NCBI RefSeq assembly: GCF_902506415.1
Contig: NZ_LR733275.1
Location: 5,416,479 to 5,480,478, forward strand
Origin: Massilia sp. 9I
GTDB lineage: Bacteria; Pseudomonadota; Gammaproteobacteria; Burkholderiales; Burkholderiaceae_D
Direction of reading: 5' to 3'
DNA: 64,000 nucleotides
Below the pieces are notes generated by a model. That model searched no databases. It was not told the origin of the DNA and saw nothing but the letters and a program-made list of their open reading frames with translations. The position numbers and the translations under genes are program-made. Positions within the stretch are counted from its first letter, which is position 1. Each line of letters opens with the position of its first letter. Below are positions 45,329 through 54,699 of this stretch, in pieces.

Positions 45329-46312
45329 GTGAACCAGCGCTACCGACCGGTCACGCGCCTGGGCCTTGGCGGCACCGGGCTCGGCGACATGTACCACACG
45401 ACCAGCGACGATGCGGCGCGCAGCACCGTCGACGCGGCCTGGGACGCCGGCATTCGTTACTTCGACACTGCGCCGCACTACGGCGCCGGCCTGTCCGAGC
45501 ACCGCTTCGGCCAGGCCCTGCGCACCCGGGCGCGCGTGGACTACACGCTGTCGACCAAGGTCGGACGCGTGCTGGTGCCGGACCTGGCCGGCGAGGTGTT
45601 TCCACCCTTCGTTTCCTCACTGCCCTTCCGGCGCGTGATCGACTTTACCGCCGGCGGCGCGCGCCGCGCGGTCGAGGACAGCCTGCAGCGCCTGGCACTC
45701 GGCAGCATCGACATCGTCTACGTGCACGACCTCTCGGTGGACGCCTTTGGCGATCAGTTCGAGCACCACTTCCGGGTGGCGGCCGGTCCGGGCGGCGCCT
45801 TCGAAGGCCTGGTGCGGATGCGCGAGGAAGGCGTGATCAAGGCCTGGGGCCTGGGTGTGAACACGGTCGAGCCCTGCATGCGCGCGCTGCAACAGTCCGA
45901 CCCGGACATCTTCCTGCTGGCCGGACGCTACACGCTGATGGAAACCACGCCGCTCGCCGCCCTGTTCCCACTGTGTATGGAGCGCGGCGCCTCGGTGGTG
46001 CTGGGTGGCCCGTACAACTCGGGCTTTCTCGCGGGCGGCGACCGCTACGACTACCTGGCCGCCAAGCCGGAACACTACGAACGGCGCGAACGCCTGCGCC
46101 AGGTGGCGGGCCGACATGGCGTCGACCTCGCTGCGGCGGCGCTGCAGTTCGGTGCGGCGCATCCGGTGGTGTCGGCGACCATTCCGGGCGCCAGCAGTCC
46201 GGAGCACCTCAAACGCAATGCCGTGCTGATGGAACTGAAGATTCCGGCCGCATTCTGGCAGGAACTAGTGCACGAAGGGCTGCTACCGCCGGAGGCGCCG
46301 CTGCCCTCTTAG
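45329..46312 (+). CDS. Aldo/keto reductase, D-threo-aldose/fucose dehydrogenase type
   Basis: 327 residues. The GTG at 45329 follows AAAGGACGCGAC and is preferred to an ATG 15 bases upstream. The TIM-barrel catalytic tetrad is visible: Asp in RYFDTAPHYG with Tyr in the same motif, Lys in LSTKVGR, and His in IVYVHDLS. The pattern GLGGTGLGDMY and the FTAGGARRAVEDSL block resemble L-fucose/D-threo-aldose 1-dehydrogenases. It should oxidise an aldose with NAD(P)+ in the cytoplasm. Confidence 0.88.
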   Translation: MNQRYRPVTRLGLGGTGLGDMYHTTSDDAARSTVDAAWDAGIRYFDTAPHYGAGLSEHRFGQALRTRARVDYTLSTKVGRVLVPDLAGEVFPPFVSSLPFRRVIDFTAGGARRAVEDSLQRLALGSIDIVYVHDLSVDAFGDQFEHHFRVAAGPGGAFEGLVRMREEGVIKAWGLGVNTVEPCMRALQQSDPDIFLLAGRYTLMETTPLAALFPLCMERGASVVLGGPYNSGFLAGGDRYDYLAAKPEHYERRERLRQVAGRHGVDLAAAALQFGAAHPVVSATIPGASSPEHLKRNAVLMELKIPAAFWQELVHEGLLPPEAPLPS

Positions 46313-46317
46313 CCGGC

Positions 46318-46821
46318 TCAGTCGTGGCCGCGGCCGTGGCCCTTGCCGTGACCGTTGCCATGGCCACGGTCGTGATCCCGGCCATGGCCGCGGTCGTCGT
46401 GGCGGTCGCGTCCGTGGCCACGGTCGTCCCAACGGTCGCGTCCCTGTCCACGGTCATCCCAGCGGTCGCGGCCGCCGCCATGGCGCTCGTGGTAGCGCGG
46501 CACGTAGACGTCCGAGTACCAGCGGTCCTGCACGAACAGCACCGGCTGGCCGCAGGCGCCGTATTTGCGGCAGTGCTTGCTCCAGTTCTTGCGGTGGCCC
46601 GGCGGCACGCGCAGATAGATCGGCTCTGCATAGGCGCGGCGATGGCGCTCGACGATGATCGGTTGCGCCATGTAGACCGGCGGCGGGCCGTAATAGCCCG
46701 GGTCGCCGAGGTCGATGCGGCCGTAGAAGCCGGGCTGGCCGACGCTGATGCTGACATTGGTCTGGGCCAGGGCCGGGATGGAAGCGCTTGCCAGGGCTGC
46801 GCAGAGGATCAGGGCTTTCAT
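46318..46821 (-). CDS. Exported Gly/His/Asp/Arg-rich repeat protein
   Basis: 167 residues. A signal peptide ends at ALAQT. The first part of the mature chain has the PGYYGPPPVYMAQPI motif and a WSKHCRKYGACG segment with two Cys. The last about 50 residues are imperfect tandem repeats: GRDRWDDRGQ, GRDRWDDRGH, GRDRHDDRGH and then GHGNGHGKGHGRGHD. Such tails bind metals or acidic polymers. No ribosomal or known family match. It converges on the aldo/keto reductase gene. Confidence 0.75.
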   Translation of the reverse strand: MKALILCAALASASIPALAQTNVSISVGQPGFYGRIDLGDPGYYGPPPVYMAQPIIVERHRRAYAEPIYLRVPPGHRKNWSKHCRKYGACGQPVLFVQDRWYSDVYVPRYHERHGGGRDRWDDRGQGRDRWDDRGHGRDRHDDRGHGRDHDRGHGNGHGKGHGRGHD

Positions 46822-46927
46822 GGTGTGCCTCTCATGTTTGTTGATGGCCGCACTTTACCACCGGAAATTGCTGTTCCACAGTGCGCCACCCCACACTCTT
46901 ACACTCTGCACAAGCTTTCACATCTGC

Positions 46928-47719
46928 TTACATGTTACGGAACAGCGCCATGAAGGGCTGGCTCACCGCCAAGGTCTCGGGCCGGTTCTTCAGGCGCAGG
47001 GTGCCGCGCCCGCTCTCGTCGCGCGACACCCCCGCCACCGCGCGCAGGTTGACGATGGTCGAGCGATGCACCTGCTTGAACATGCTCGGATCCAGCACCG
47101 CCAAGAGGTCGCGGATTGGCGTGCGCAGCAGCGCTTCGCCGTCCTGGGTCATCACGACCGTGTACTTGCTGTCGGCCTGGAAGTAGGCCACGTCGTCGAC
47201 CAGGATCAGGCGCGTCTCCTGGCCGCGGCTGGCGGTCAGCCAGACCAGCGGCGGCGCCTTCGGCTGCGGCGGTGCGATGCTGGCCAGCTGCTGCAGCAGG
47301 GCCTGCAACTGCAGGACGTCCTGGCCGCCGCGCTGCAGGCGTTCGCGCACCCGCCCCACCGTCCCGGCCAGGCGTTCGCGCGCCACCGGTTTCAGCAGAT
47401 AGTCGACCGCGCCGCGCTCGAAGGCATCGATCGCGTACTGGTCGTAGGCGGTCACGAACACCACTTCGGTCTTGATGCCCGATTCCAGCAGGCTGGAGGC
47501 CACTTCCAGTCCGCTCAGGCCGGGCATGCGGATGTCGAGGAAGGCCACGTCGGGACGGTGCGCCGCGATCGCTTCCAGGGCGCTGCCGCCATCCTCGCAG
47601 GCGGCCACGATGTCCAGGTCGGGCCACACCTGTCCCAGCATCTGCACCAGCGATTCGCGCAGCAGGGCTTCGTCTTCGGCGATGACGCAGGTGACTTTGG
47701 CGCTATTTGCGTTATGCAT
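46928..47719 (-). CDS. LytTR-type response regulator
   Basis: 263 residues. The receiver (CVIAEDEALLRESL, FLDIRMPGLSG with phospho-Asp, TAYDQYAIDAFERGAVDYLLKP) is joined to a LytTR DNA-binding domain (VAYFQADSKYTVVMT, FKQVHRSTIVNL, VSQPFMALFRNM). The ATG at 47719 overlaps the 3' end of the kinase gene by 8 bases and follows GGGAGGGCTGC. It should bind DNA in response to the LytS-like kinase. Confidence 0.92.
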   Translation of the reverse strand: MHNANSAKVTCVIAEDEALLRESLVQMLGQVWPDLDIVAACEDGGSALEAIAAHRPDVAFLDIRMPGLSGLEVASSLLESGIKTEVVFVTAYDQYAIDAFERGAVDYLLKPVARERLAGTVGRVRERLQRGGQDVLQLQALLQQLASIAPPQPKAPPLVWLTASRGQETRLILVDDVAYFQADSKYTVVMTQDGEALLRTPIRDLLAVLDPSMFKQVHRSTIVNLRAVAGVSRDESGRGTLRLKNRPETLAVSQPFMALFRNM

Positions 47720-48992
47720 GATGCAGCCCTCCCGCATTCAAGGTGCTGTTGACGGCATTCGGCACCGTGATGGTGGCCGCCACCCCGCTCGGGAAGTTGG
47801 CGACGATCGAGAAGCTGGCGGCGCTGCCGTAGGCCAGGCGCAGGCGTTCGCGCACGTTGCGCAGGCCCACCCCGGTGCCGCCGCCTTCGGCGGTGAAGCC
47901 GCGGCCGTCGTCGGCTACCGTCACCGCGACCGTGTTGTCGACCTGGCGCGCCAGGATCCACACGGTGCCGCCGCCCGGTTTCGGCTCCAGGCCGTGCTTG
48001 ATCGCGTTCTCGACCAGGGTCTGCAGCATCATGGTCGGGAACAGCACGCCGCGCAGCGCGTCGGGAATATCCACCTGCAGCTGCAGGCGCGGGCCCATGC
48101 GGATCTTGAGGATGTCGAGGTAGGCGCGGGCGCGCTCCAGCTCTTCGCCGATGGTCGAAGGCGCATCCTCGGTGCGCGGCAGCGAATGGCGCAGGTACTG
48201 GATCAGGTTGCCCAGCATCTCGTCGGCGCGCGCCGGGTCGCTGCGGGTCAGCACCTGGGCGCTGGCCAGCGTGTTGTACAGGAAGTGCGGCTCGACCTGG
48301 GCGTGCAGCAGGTTCAGCTTGGCCACCGTGAGTTCCTTCTCGGTAGCGGTCTGGCGTACCTGCGCCTGTTCGCCGCGGCGGCGCGCGGCCACGCGGCGGG
48401 TGATGGCGCGGACGATGGCTTCCGCGTTTTCCAGGTTGGTGCCATGGTCGACCAGCAGCACGTCGGTCCAGGCCGCGCCTTCCGGTTCGCAGATCAGCGT
48501 GACGCTGCCGGCGGCGTCGCCGTTCGGCGTGACGGTGGCCAGGATCTGGTTGCGACGGGAGCCGAAGTGGTCGAGCGACCAGCCGGCATGGCTGCCGCTG
48601 CCGTAGGGATCGATGCGGCGCACCTTGGCGCGTACCTGCAGGCTGTCGCGGGCCGAGTCGACGATCTCGGCGCCCGGCAGTTCGCGGATGGCGGCGTCGA
48701 TCAGGTCGAAGGCTTCGCCGGCCTCGAAGGGAATCTCGATCTGGCGGCGCTGGCGGTTGGACAGGCTGCTGGCATTAAGGGTGCCGGCAATCAGGCGGAC
48801 CCGGCGGATATGCGAGAACACGCCAGAGGCGATGAAGGAGGCGAGCAGCAAGGCGCCCAGTGCGAACCAGCCGCTGGGGTCGATATCGAAGAGCGGCTCG
48901 AAGATGGTCTGGTTGACGAGGATGCACAGGAACAGGTAGCAGCCGAGCCAGGCCAGCAACAGTCGTCCGAGATGAATGGTACTTGCGATCAT
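47712..48992 (-). CDS. LytS-type sensor histidine kinase
   Basis: 426 residues. Two hydrophobic N-terminal segments (about 8-28 and 42-60) anchor it. A middle sensor region is followed by the His_kinase motif LLHAQVEPHFLYNTLASAQ (phospho-His) and an HATPase domain (PTMMLQTLVENAIKHGLEP N-box, VADDGRGF, GVGLRNVRERL). Its 3' end overlaps the LytTR regulator, so the pair is one unit. LytS-type kinases often sense wall or quorum peptides, but the ligand is unknown here. Confidence 0.9.
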   Translation of the reverse strand: MIASTIHLGRLLLAWLGCYLFLCILVNQTIFEPLFDIDPSGWFALGALLLASFIASGVFSHIRRVRLIAGTLNASSLSNRQRRQIEIPFEAGEAFDLIDAAIRELPGAEIVDSARDSLQVRAKVRRIDPYGSGSHAGWSLDHFGSRRNQILATVTPNGDAAGSVTLICEPEGAAWTDVLLVDHGTNLENAEAIVRAITRRVAARRRGEQAQVRQTATEKELTVAKLNLLHAQVEPHFLYNTLASAQVLTRSDPARADEMLGNLIQYLRHSLPRTEDAPSTIGEELERARAYLDILKIRMGPRLQLQVDIPDALRGVLFPTMMLQTLVENAIKHGLEPKPGGGTVWILARQVDNTVAVTVADDGRGFTAEGGGTGVGLRNVRERLRLAYGSAASFSIVANFPSGVAATITVPNAVNSTLNAGGLHHA

Positions 48993-49208
48993 GATGTTCT
49001 TTCAGTAGTGGGACAGCGCCAGATTAGTTCCGGTCTCCATTGCCCGGTGACATTATGCGACGGAGCCGGGATAGCGGCGACGAAACCGGCCCCGTTCGGC
49101 ATAAATAATCCGTTGCGCATTGCCGTCACCGGCAGTCGCTTTTTCTCGGTAAATGTCAGGCCCTGCTTTACAATGCTCGGCTGTTCGATACTGAAAGGTT
49201 TTTCCAGC

Positions 49209-49886
49209 ATGGCATTCAAGCATACCGTCTTCGCATTTGCCGCCCTCCTCGCGGGCGCCTCCGCCCAGGCCCAGGTGGGCGCCGCCGTCACCGCCGACCT
49301 CGGCACGACCGGCGCGGGCTTCCACATCGTGGTGCCGATGGAGAGCACCCTGAACGGCCGCTTCGGCGCCAACTACTTCAAGCACGACTTCGACAAGCGC
49401 TCGGGCCTGGTCGACTACAAGCTCGACGGCAAGCTGGCCACCTTCGACGTGCTGTTCGACTGGTACGTCATCCCGCAGAGCAACTTCCGTCTGACCGGCG
49501 GCGTGCTGTACAACGGCACCCGCTTCAACGCGACCGGCGTACCGGCAGCCGGCGGCAAGTTCACCTTCAACGGCAACACCTATTCGACCACCGACATCGG
49601 CAGCCTGAAGGGCGACGTCACCTTCCGCCGCGCCGCGCCCTATATCGGCATCGGCTGGGGCAATGCCCTCACCCCGAACAAGCGCTGGAACTTCGGCGCC
49701 GACATCGGCGCCTTCTACCAGGGCAAGGCGCAGGTCAACCTGATTCCTTACGGCTGCACCACCTCGAACGCGGTGTGCGGCAAGCTGGCCAGCGACGTCG
49801 CCGTCGAGGAGCTGCGCCTGCAGGACGAAGCCTCGGACTACAAGGTCTACCCGGTGCTGCGCGCTACTCTGTCGTACAGCTTCTAA
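49209..49886 (+). CDS. Outer-membrane beta-barrel protein
   Basis: 225 residues. A signal peptide (ends ASAQAQ) is followed by alternating amphipathic strands (VGAAVTADL, TGAGFHIVVP, RFGANYFKHDF, LATFDVLFDWYVIP, FRLTGGVLYNG, YIGIGWGNAL, NFGADIGAFYQG) and a C-terminal strand ending LRATLSYSF, the usual assembly signal. It has about eight to ten strands; the family is not certain and the role (porin or adhesin) is unknown. Cysteines lie in one loop (GCTTSNAVCG). Confidence 0.8.
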   Translation: MAFKHTVFAFAALLAGASAQAQVGAAVTADLGTTGAGFHIVVPMESTLNGRFGANYFKHDFDKRSGLVDYKLDGKLATFDVLFDWYVIPQSNFRLTGGVLYNGTRFNATGVPAAGGKFTFNGNTYSTTDIGSLKGDVTFRRAAPYIGIGWGNALTPNKRWNFGADIGAFYQGKAQVNLIPYGCTTSNAVCGKLASDVAVEELRLQDEASDYKVYPVLRATLSYSF

Positions 49887-49953
49887 AACATTGGGAAGGT
49901 ATGTACATCGGCGCGGACAGGCGTATGATGAAAGCTCTTATCAAGGAGCCATC

Positions 49954-50082
49954 ATGCCACCGCGCCGCTTCCTTCCATTTGCGCTCATCGTCGCCACGCT
50001 GATCACGGGTGGCTGCAAGGACCAGCGCGAACCGGTCAAGCCGATCGTCGACCTGTCGGACACCGTGGTGGTCGTCGCCTGA
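49954..50082 (+). CDS. 42-residue lipoprotein
   Basis: The ATG at 49954 follows TCAAGGAGCC. A basic MPPRRF start, a hydrophobic core (LPFALIVATLI) and the lipobox TGGC are followed by only 22 residues (CKDQREPVKPIVDLSDTVVVVA). It is probably a small outer-membrane-anchored lipoprotein. It lies in a short gap between the barrel gene and the RNA helicase gene. Function is unknown. Confidence 0.65.
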   Translation: MPPRRFLPFALIVATLITGGCKDQREPVKPIVDLSDTVVVVA

Positions 50083-50152
50083 GGCGCATTCGCCATGCCG
50101 GGCTCCGGCAAGCTACACTACGGCCTGTTTATTTATTCGCCGTAAGGTTCCC

Positions 50153-51400
50153 ATGCCGTTTGCCGCCCTTGGACTGATCGAACCGATCGTCCAGACCCTC
50201 GTTTCGCTTGACTACACCACCCCGACCGCCGTCCAGCAGCAGGCGATTCCTGCCGTGCTGTCCGGCAAGGACGTCATGGCCGCGGCCCAGACCGGCACCG
50301 GCAAGACCGCCGGCTTCGCCCTGCCGATCCTGCAGCGCCTGTTCAAGCGCGACAAGCCGGTCAGCAGCAATGCCGTGCGCGCCCTGGTGCTGGTGCCGAC
50401 GCGCGAGTTGGCGGAACAGGTGCACGAGAGTTTCCGCGCCTATGGCGCCGGCCTGAACCTGCGCACCATGGTGGCCTACGGCGGGGTCAGCATCAATCCG
50501 CAGATGATGAACCTGCGAAAAGGGGTAGACGTGCTGGTCGCTACGCCCGGCCGCCTGCTCGACCTGCACCGCCAGAACGCGGTGAAGTTCAACGAGGTCA
50601 TCACGCTGGTGCTGGACGAAGCGGACCGCATGCTGGATCTCGGCTTTTCAAAAGAGCTCGACCAGGTGTTCGCAGCCCTGCCCAAGAAGCGCCAGACCCT
50701 GCTGTTCTCGGCCACCTTCTCGGACCAGATCCGCGCCATGGCCAACCGCCTGCTGCGTGAACCGGTGCGCATCGAAGCGACGCCGCGCAACACCACCGTG
50801 GCCAGGATCACCCAGTGGCTGGTCCCGGTCGACAAGAAACGCAAGTCCGAACTGTTCCTGCACCTGCTCAAGAAGCATGGCTGGACCCAGGTGCTGGCCT
50901 TCGCCAAGACCCGCAAGGGCGTGGACGAGCTGGTCGGCCTGCTGGACGCCAAGCGCATCCCGGCCGACGCGATCCACGGCGACAAGCCGCAGCCGGCGCG
51001 CCTGCGCGCGCTGGAGCGCTTCAAGCTCGGCGAAGTGAAGGTGCTGGTGGCCACCGACGTCGCCGCGCGCGGGCTCGATATCGAGGACTTGCCGGTGGTG
51101 GTGAATGTCGACCTGCCGATCGTCGCCGAGGATTACGTGCACCGCACCGGGCGGACCGGCCGTGCCGGCGCATCGGGCGAAGCGGTGTCACTGGTGGCGG
51201 CCGACGAGGTGGAATACCTGGCGGCGATCGAGGCGCTCACCAAGCAGACCATCAAGCGGGTCGAGGAAAGCGGCTTCGAGCCGGACCACCGGGTGCCGGA
51301 GACCACGGCGGGCGGCCAGATCGTCAAAAAGCCGAAGAAGCCCAAGAAGCCGAAAGGCGAAACGAAAGTCGTACAGGAAGACGTGCGCTTCCGCCGGTGA
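50153..51400 (+). CDS. rhlE: DEAD-box RNA helicase, RhlE-like
   Basis: 415 residues. The Q motif (YTTPTAVQQQAIP) and motifs I to VI are present: AAQTGTGKT, PTRELAEQ, ATPGRLLD, VLDEADRML, FSATFS, VATDVAARGLDI, HRTGRTGRAG. The C-terminal tail is Lys-rich (KKPKKPKKPK). The end VQEDVRFRR is not a known protein-protein module. RhlE-type helicases unwind short RNA duplexes in ribosome assembly and mRNA decay. The ATG at 50153 follows AAGGTTCCC. Confidence 0.92.
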   Translation: MPFAALGLIEPIVQTLVSLDYTTPTAVQQQAIPAVLSGKDVMAAAQTGTGKTAGFALPILQRLFKRDKPVSSNAVRALVLVPTRELAEQVHESFRAYGAGLNLRTMVAYGGVSINPQMMNLRKGVDVLVATPGRLLDLHRQNAVKFNEVITLVLDEADRMLDLGFSKELDQVFAALPKKRQTLLFSATFSDQIRAMANRLLREPVRIEATPRNTTVARITQWLVPVDKKRKSELFLHLLKKHGWTQVLAFAKTRKGVDELVGLLDAKRIPADAIHGDKPQPARLRALERFKLGEVKVLVATDVAARGLDIEDLPVVVNVDLPIVAEDYVHRTGRTGRAGASGEAVSLVAADEVEYLAAIEALTKQTIKRVEESGFEPDHRVPETTAGGQIVKKPKKPKKPKGETKVVQEDVRFRR

Positions 51401-51443
51401 AAGAATATTTCATTCTCAGTGCTTAGATGAAATAATATTTCAC
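51397..51443. terminator. Bidirectional hairpin containing both stop codons
   Basis: GTGAAAGAATATTTCAT (51397-51413) and ATGAAATAATATTTCAC (51427-51443) form an imperfect inverted repeat with a 13-base loop. The rhlE stop TGA (51398-51400) lies in one arm and the acetyltransferase stop (51440-51442) in the mirror position of the other. It sits between two convergent genes and probably ends both transcripts. Confidence 0.6.
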
Positions 51444-54115
51444 AGCACGAGGCGCATCTCGCGCATGCCTTCCAGGCCGGTCGACTTCACGGTGAAGCCC
51501 AGCTTCTTGACCATGCCGGTGATGCGCGAATTCTGCGGCAGCGCCTCGCCCACGATCTCGCGCGTGCCGCGCGCGCGGCAGTAGTCGATCAGCTTCTGCA
51601 TCATGATTTTCCCGAGCCCCATGCCTTTCAGGTCCGAGCGCACCGTCACCGCGAACTCCGCCGTGATGTTGTCCGGGTCGGCCACGACCCTGCCCACCGC
51701 CAGGGTTTCGGCCACGCCGTCGGCGTTCGGGCGGGTGGCGATGAAGGCCATCTCGCGGTCGTAGTCGATCTGGGTGAAGCGCGCCAGCTGCGACGGCTGC
51801 AGCTCGCGGATGCGCACGAACATCCGGTAGCGCACGTCGTCGGGCGTGAGCGCATCGAAAAAGGCCAGGTGCGCCGGTCCGTCTTCAGGCCGGATCGGGC
51901 GCAGCAGCAGGGGCGCGCCATGCCACTCGATGGTCTCTTCCAGCTCGCGCGGATAGGGCCGGATCGCCAGCCGGTCGAGCGTGCTGCCGGAGCGGTCGGC
52001 CAGGGCGAGGCGCATGCGCGCGTCCAGCACCACGGTGCCGCGGCTGTCGGCCAGCAGCGGGTTCAGGTCCAGCTCCACGATTTCCGGGATGTCCGAGACC
52101 ATGCGCGAGACCTGCACCAGGCTGGCCAGTACCGCGTCCATGTTCACCGGCGGGCGGTTGCGGTAGCCCGCCAGCAGCCGGGCCACGCGGGTGCGGTCGA
52201 CCAGGTCGCGCGCCAGCACCAGGTTCAGCGGCGGCAGGCCGACCGCATGGTCGTCCGTGACTTCGACCGTCACCCCGCCCTGCCCGAACACGATCACCGG
52301 CCCGAACACGGCATCGAGCGCGGCGCCGACGATCAGCTCGTGCGCATTGGTCGAGCGCGCCATGGCCTGCACCGAATAGCCTTCGAAACGCGCCTGCGGG
52401 AACAGCTCGCCCAGGCGCTTGTGCATGCGTGCCGCCGCCGCCCGCACGCCGTCCGCGCTGTCGAGGTCGAGGGTCACGCCGCCGAAGTCCGACTTGTGCA
52501 TCACGTCCGGCGTCAGGATCTTCACCGCCACCGGATAGCCGATGTTCTGGGCCGCCTGCACCGCCTCGTCGACGGTCGCGGCGCGGCGCGTCTCGACCAC
52601 CGCCATGCCGTAGGTGCGCAGGATGGCCTTGGTTTCCGGGTCGGACAGCAGGTAGCGTCCCTTGGCGATGGCTTCGCGCACCAGCGCCCGCGCCGCCGCC
52701 CGGTCCGGCGCCACCGTGCCCGCCATCGAGGGCGGCACTTCCATCAAGAGGTTCTGGTTGCGCCGGTAGTGCACCAGCTGCAGGAAGCCGCTTACCGCGT
52801 CTTCCGGCGTGCGGAAGGCCGGCAGGCGCGCGCCGGACGCGATCGCGCGCGCATCAAGCACCGCGGCCCCGCCCAGCCAGCACGAAAGCAGGGTCTTGGA
52901 AGCGCTGCGCGCCAGCGGCGCGATGGCGTCGGCAACGTCGCGGCTGGCCACGGTCGCGGTAGGCGACTGGATCGCCAGCACCGCGTCTACCTGCGGGTCC
53001 TGCAGCAGGATTTCGAGGGTCTCGCGGTACAGCGCAGGCGCGGCGCCGCCCTGCAGGTCGACCACGTTGCCGCGCCGCCAGCGCGGCCCAAGCAGCGTGT
53101 CCAGGCGCTCGCGCGTGGCGTCGGAAAACTGCGCCTCGACCCCGCCGCCGTAGGCCAGCGCGTCGCGCGCCAGCACGCCCGGTCCGGCGCCGTTGCTGAC
53201 GATGGCCAGGCGCTCGCCATGCAGCGGGCGCGCATAGGCCAGGGTCTCGGCGGCCGAGAACAGCTGGTCGGTGGTGTATACCCGCAGCATGCCGGCGCGC
53301 CGGATCGCGGCGTCGAACACGTCGTCGCGGCGCGCCAGCGCCCCGCTCTCGCTGGCCGCGGCCGGGACGTCGTCTTCTTCGCGTCCGGCCTTGAGCACCA
53401 GCACTGGTTTACTGCGCGCCGCCGCACGCGCCGCCGACATGAACTTGCGCGCGTAGCGCAGGTCCTGCACGTAGAGCAGGATGGCGCTGGTCGCACCGTC
53501 GCTGGCCAGGTAATCGAGCACGTCGCCCAGGTCGACGTCGGCCGCGTCGCCCAGCGCGATGAAGTGCGAGAAGCCGATGCCGCGCGTACGCGCCCAGTCC
53601 AGCACCCCGACCATCAGGGCGCCCGACTGCGACACGAAGGCGATCCGTCCGGGCAGCGCGCCGCTGGAAGCGACGCTGGCGTTCAGCCCCAGGCCGGGCG
53701 TCAGCAGGCCGGCGCTGTTCGGGCCCAGCACCCGCAGCAGGTAGGGATGGGCGGCATCGAGCATGGCCTGGCGCAGGCTGCGTCCGCGCTCGCGCGCTTC
53801 AAGCAGGCCGCTGCTCAGGACCACGGCCGCGCGGGTGCCGCGCTCACCCAACTGGCGCACGATCGCGGGGATGGTGCCCGGGGGCGTGCAGATCACCGCC
53901 AGCGCCGGCGCCTCGGGCAGCTCGGCCACGTTCGCGTAGCAGCGCCGCTCCGCCAGTTCGGCGTACTTGGGATTGACCGGCCAGACTTCGCCCTTGAAGG
54001 CGCCGGCCAGCAGGTTGTGCAGCAGCGTGGCCCCCAGGCTGCCCGGGCGTTCGGATGCCCCGATCAGCGCGACCGAGCTCGGTGCGAACAGATGCTCGAG
54101 GTTGCGAACGCTCAT
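51440..54115 (-). CDS. Bifunctional acyl-CoA synthetase/GNAT acetyltransferase (Pat-like)
   Basis: 891 residues. The N-terminal CoA-binding domain starts LFAPSSVALIGASERPGSLG. A succinyl-CoA synthetase-like region follows, then an ATP-grasp domain (about 490-700: GYPVAVKILTPDVMHKSDFGGV) and a C-terminal GNAT domain (about 730-891: RYRMFVRI, FAVTVRSDLKGMGLGKIMMQKLIDY, the acetyl-CoA loop). This arrangement matches Pat/YfiQ enzymes, which acetylate acetyl-CoA synthetase and other proteins on lysine. The start at ATG 54115 opens the CoA-binding fold directly. Confidence 0.88.
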   Translation of the reverse strand: MSVRNLEHLFAPSSVALIGASERPGSLGATLLHNLLAGAFKGEVWPVNPKYAELAERRCYANVAELPEAPALAVICTPPGTIPAIVRQLGERGTRAAVVLSSGLLEARERGRSLRQAMLDAAHPYLLRVLGPNSAGLLTPGLGLNASVASSGALPGRIAFVSQSGALMVGVLDWARTRGIGFSHFIALGDAADVDLGDVLDYLASDGATSAILLYVQDLRYARKFMSAARAAARSKPVLVLKAGREEDDVPAAASESGALARRDDVFDAAIRRAGMLRVYTTDQLFSAAETLAYARPLHGERLAIVSNGAGPGVLARDALAYGGGVEAQFSDATRERLDTLLGPRWRRGNVVDLQGGAAPALYRETLEILLQDPQVDAVLAIQSPTATVASRDVADAIAPLARSASKTLLSCWLGGAAVLDARAIASGARLPAFRTPEDAVSGFLQLVHYRRNQNLLMEVPPSMAGTVAPDRAAARALVREAIAKGRYLLSDPETKAILRTYGMAVVETRRAATVDEAVQAAQNIGYPVAVKILTPDVMHKSDFGGVTLDLDSADGVRAAAARMHKRLGELFPQARFEGYSVQAMARSTNAHELIVGAALDAVFGPVIVFGQGGVTVEVTDDHAVGLPPLNLVLARDLVDRTRVARLLAGYRNRPPVNMDAVLASLVQVSRMVSDIPEIVELDLNPLLADSRGTVVLDARMRLALADRSGSTLDRLAIRPYPRELEETIEWHGAPLLLRPIRPEDGPAHLAFFDALTPDDVRYRMFVRIRELQPSQLARFTQIDYDREMAFIATRPNADGVAETLAVGRVVADPDNITAEFAVTVRSDLKGMGLGKIMMQKLIDYCRARGTREIVGEALPQNSRITGMVKKLGFTVKSTGLEGMREMRLVL

Positions 54116-54199
54116 ACAGATAGCCTTTCCACGCAAATAGCTGCAGGGGAAGGATAGCAATGCTGCGCGAGGCGGCGCGCACCGAATGGCGCAGTAGGC

Positions 54200-54598
54200 T
54201 CAGGCGCGGCGCATCAGCCGGCGTTCGCGGCGCGCGGCCGGCAGTGCGCACAGCGCCGGCGAACGGGCCCGCAGTTCGCGCATGACCCCATCCGCCATGA
54301 TGCGGGTGTGGCAGGCCAGCGTGGGCGCGTCGATCCCGGACTGCATCACGTGGGTGCGGAATACGCGCGCCTCGCCCAGCTCCAGTACGGCGACGCTGGC
54401 CAGCACGGCGCGGGAAGACTGCGGCGGCGCAGCGTAGAAATGGAGGCGATACTCGCGGTCCAGCAGCATGGTGCCGGCCAGGAAGCGGTCCAGGCCCACG
54501 TCGAACAGCACCTGCGCGATCACCTCGGCCGCGCGGCCGGTGATTTCTTCCTGATTTTTCCTGCGGCGTGGGCCGAGCAGGCGAAACAGCATGTGCAT
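54200..54598 (-). CDS. Hypothetical protein
   Basis: 132 residues. GGAGGGCGCC precedes the ATG at 54598. The chain has a basic N-terminus (RRRKNQEE), LFDVGLDRFLAGTMLLDREYRLHFYAAPP and a basic end (PAARRERRLMRRA). The predicted structure is mixed alpha/beta with no transmembrane segment. No family is recognised. It lies upstream of the copper cluster but in the opposite direction. Confidence 0.55.
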   Translation of the reverse strand: MHMLFRLLGPRRRKNQEEITGRAAEVIAQVLFDVGLDRFLAGTMLLDREYRLHFYAAPPQSSRAVLASVAVLELGEARVFRTHVMQSGIDAPTLACHTRIMADGVMRELRARSPALCALPAARRERRLMRRA

Positions 54599-54699
54599 GG
54601 CGCCCTCCGAGTAGATCCCCTCGGCATACTAACAGTCGCTTGCAAGCTCTGCAATATTCGGCCGCCCGGTGTTGTAAAAACCCATGCTAGAATGGCCGC

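Noticed and set aside
47472..49208. Open plus-strand frame extending upstream of the outer-membrane barrel gene
   Set aside because: It is antisense to the LytS/LytTR genes. A signal peptide shows the barrel begins at 49209.
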